In this document: piece after piece, positions 63,411-64,000 of the stretch
Position numbering within the stretch: the stretch's first letter is position 1
Layout of the letters: the number at the start of each line of letters is the position of its first letter
Source: Nematopogon swammerdamellus
Taxonomy: Eukaryota > Arthropoda > Insecta > Lepidoptera > Adelidae
Assembly (NCBI GenBank): GCA_946902875.1
Contig: OX336340.1
Location: forward strand, 22,831,566 to 22,895,565
Length of the DNA stretch: 64,000 nucleotides
Direction: 5' to 3'
Translations under genes and position numbers: made by a program
The notes under the pieces: model-generated
What the model was told of the DNA's origin: nothing
The model's database searches: none
What the model saw: only the letters and a program-made list of their open reading frames with translations

Positions 63411-64000
63411 CTAAACATTAAATCTAAAATTGAAATGGAGTTTCCACCACCGGCGGCGGAGGCGGCGGGGCGAACCCAGGCTACCGATGCGATGGTCGGG
63501 TCCCAAAGAGAGGAACCTCCGGACGATGCGTGCAGCGTCGAGCAGGGCTGCCTTCTGGATCTGGCCCTTGACCCACCCACTCAGCGAGAGACTCTTAAGG
63601 TGGTCGTCGAGGCTCTTCGCTATCAGCCCATGCGCTGATACGACTATGGGCACAACGATCGTCGAGTCGACGGGCCACATTTTGGTAACCTCCAGATGCT
63701 GCAGATCCAGATACTTCAGCATCTTCTCTGCTTCCTTACTGACGAGGTTACCATCGTGCGGCACGGCGATATCGACGAGCGTTGCGCGCCTTGCCTCCCG
63801 GTCCACTATCAGAATATCAGGTCGCGAGAATAGTCCTATCTGTAATAAATAATGGACCGGTCCCAGTAGAGTGTAACATGAGTCATGACCGTTCTCGAGA
63901 ACTGGCGGCGGATTGTCCTTATAGTAAGAAGGCACTTCGGTACCTACAAGGTTGACTTTAAGGCAAGTTGCTGGTTGATAATCCTGGCTACTAGGTTGTG
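63411..64000 (-). mobile_element. LINE C-terminal restriction-like endonuclease domain (runs off the window)
   Basis: Open minus frame from the window edge to the stop at 63411. It contains RPDILIVDREARRATLVDIA, VPHDGNL, KMLKYLDLQ, TIVVPIVVSAHGLIAKSLDD and RIVRRFLSLGP. The PD...D...(V)PHD pattern and KY..L spacing fit the PD-(D/E)xK endonuclease at the C-terminus of R2/R4-group LINEs. The frame is intact, unlike the related element at 1-2340, so this copy may be young. Confidence 0.75.

Overview
The window is eukaryotic nuclear DNA, very probably from a moth or butterfly. It contains one intron-rich cytochrome P450 gene of the CYP4-clan type that is expanded in Lepidoptera. It also contains a short (TTAGG)n tract and a dense mix of short interspersed and foldback repeats. 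There is no bacterial gene organisation: coding DNA is sparse, split into exons with GT...AG introns, and surrounded by AT-rich repeat DNA.

Layout. 1-8 kb is repeat DNA: a decayed non-LTR retrotransposon with a restriction-like endonuclease end, a SINE, a foldback MITE, an inverted array of a 130-bp satellite, and a mariner remnant inside a larger TIR element. 8.6-33.9 kb is a single P450 gene on the minus strand. I could trace ten exons from the membrane anchor (33906) to the stop codon (8603), with every junction in phase except one ambiguous one (exons 7/8). Its large introns are loaded with repeats. Intron 3 holds a 4.3-kb foldback structure enclosing a 19-copy, 130-bp satellite array organised as a nine-monomer higher-order repeat.

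Intron 2 holds the most interesting object, a 10.8-kb Polinton/Maverick (adintovirus-like) element at 21022-31815. It has perfect 6-bp target duplications, AG-starting inverted termini and an intact 1162-residue protein-primed family B DNA polymerase. It also has a PLA2-domain minor-capsid-like gene, a packaging ATPase with one frameshift, and an integrase reduced to its C-terminal chromodomain third. Two small spliced genes have start codons lying at or across an exon junction. No major capsid, penton or protease gene is visible. Each terminus is itself a ~130-bp palindrome able to fold into a hairpin. The element sits inside an older dispersed repeat whose intact copies show the empty site.

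34-64 kb has no host gene that I recognise. It is a mosaic of LINE 3' ends (RTE, Jockey/CR1-like, RLE-type), SINEs with tRNA-like and 5S-rRNA-like promoters, MITEs with clear target duplications, and an expanded palindromic minisatellite (44.9-48.6 kb). It also has a (CCCTCT)n microsatellite, a short GC-rich island and a few orphan ORFs.
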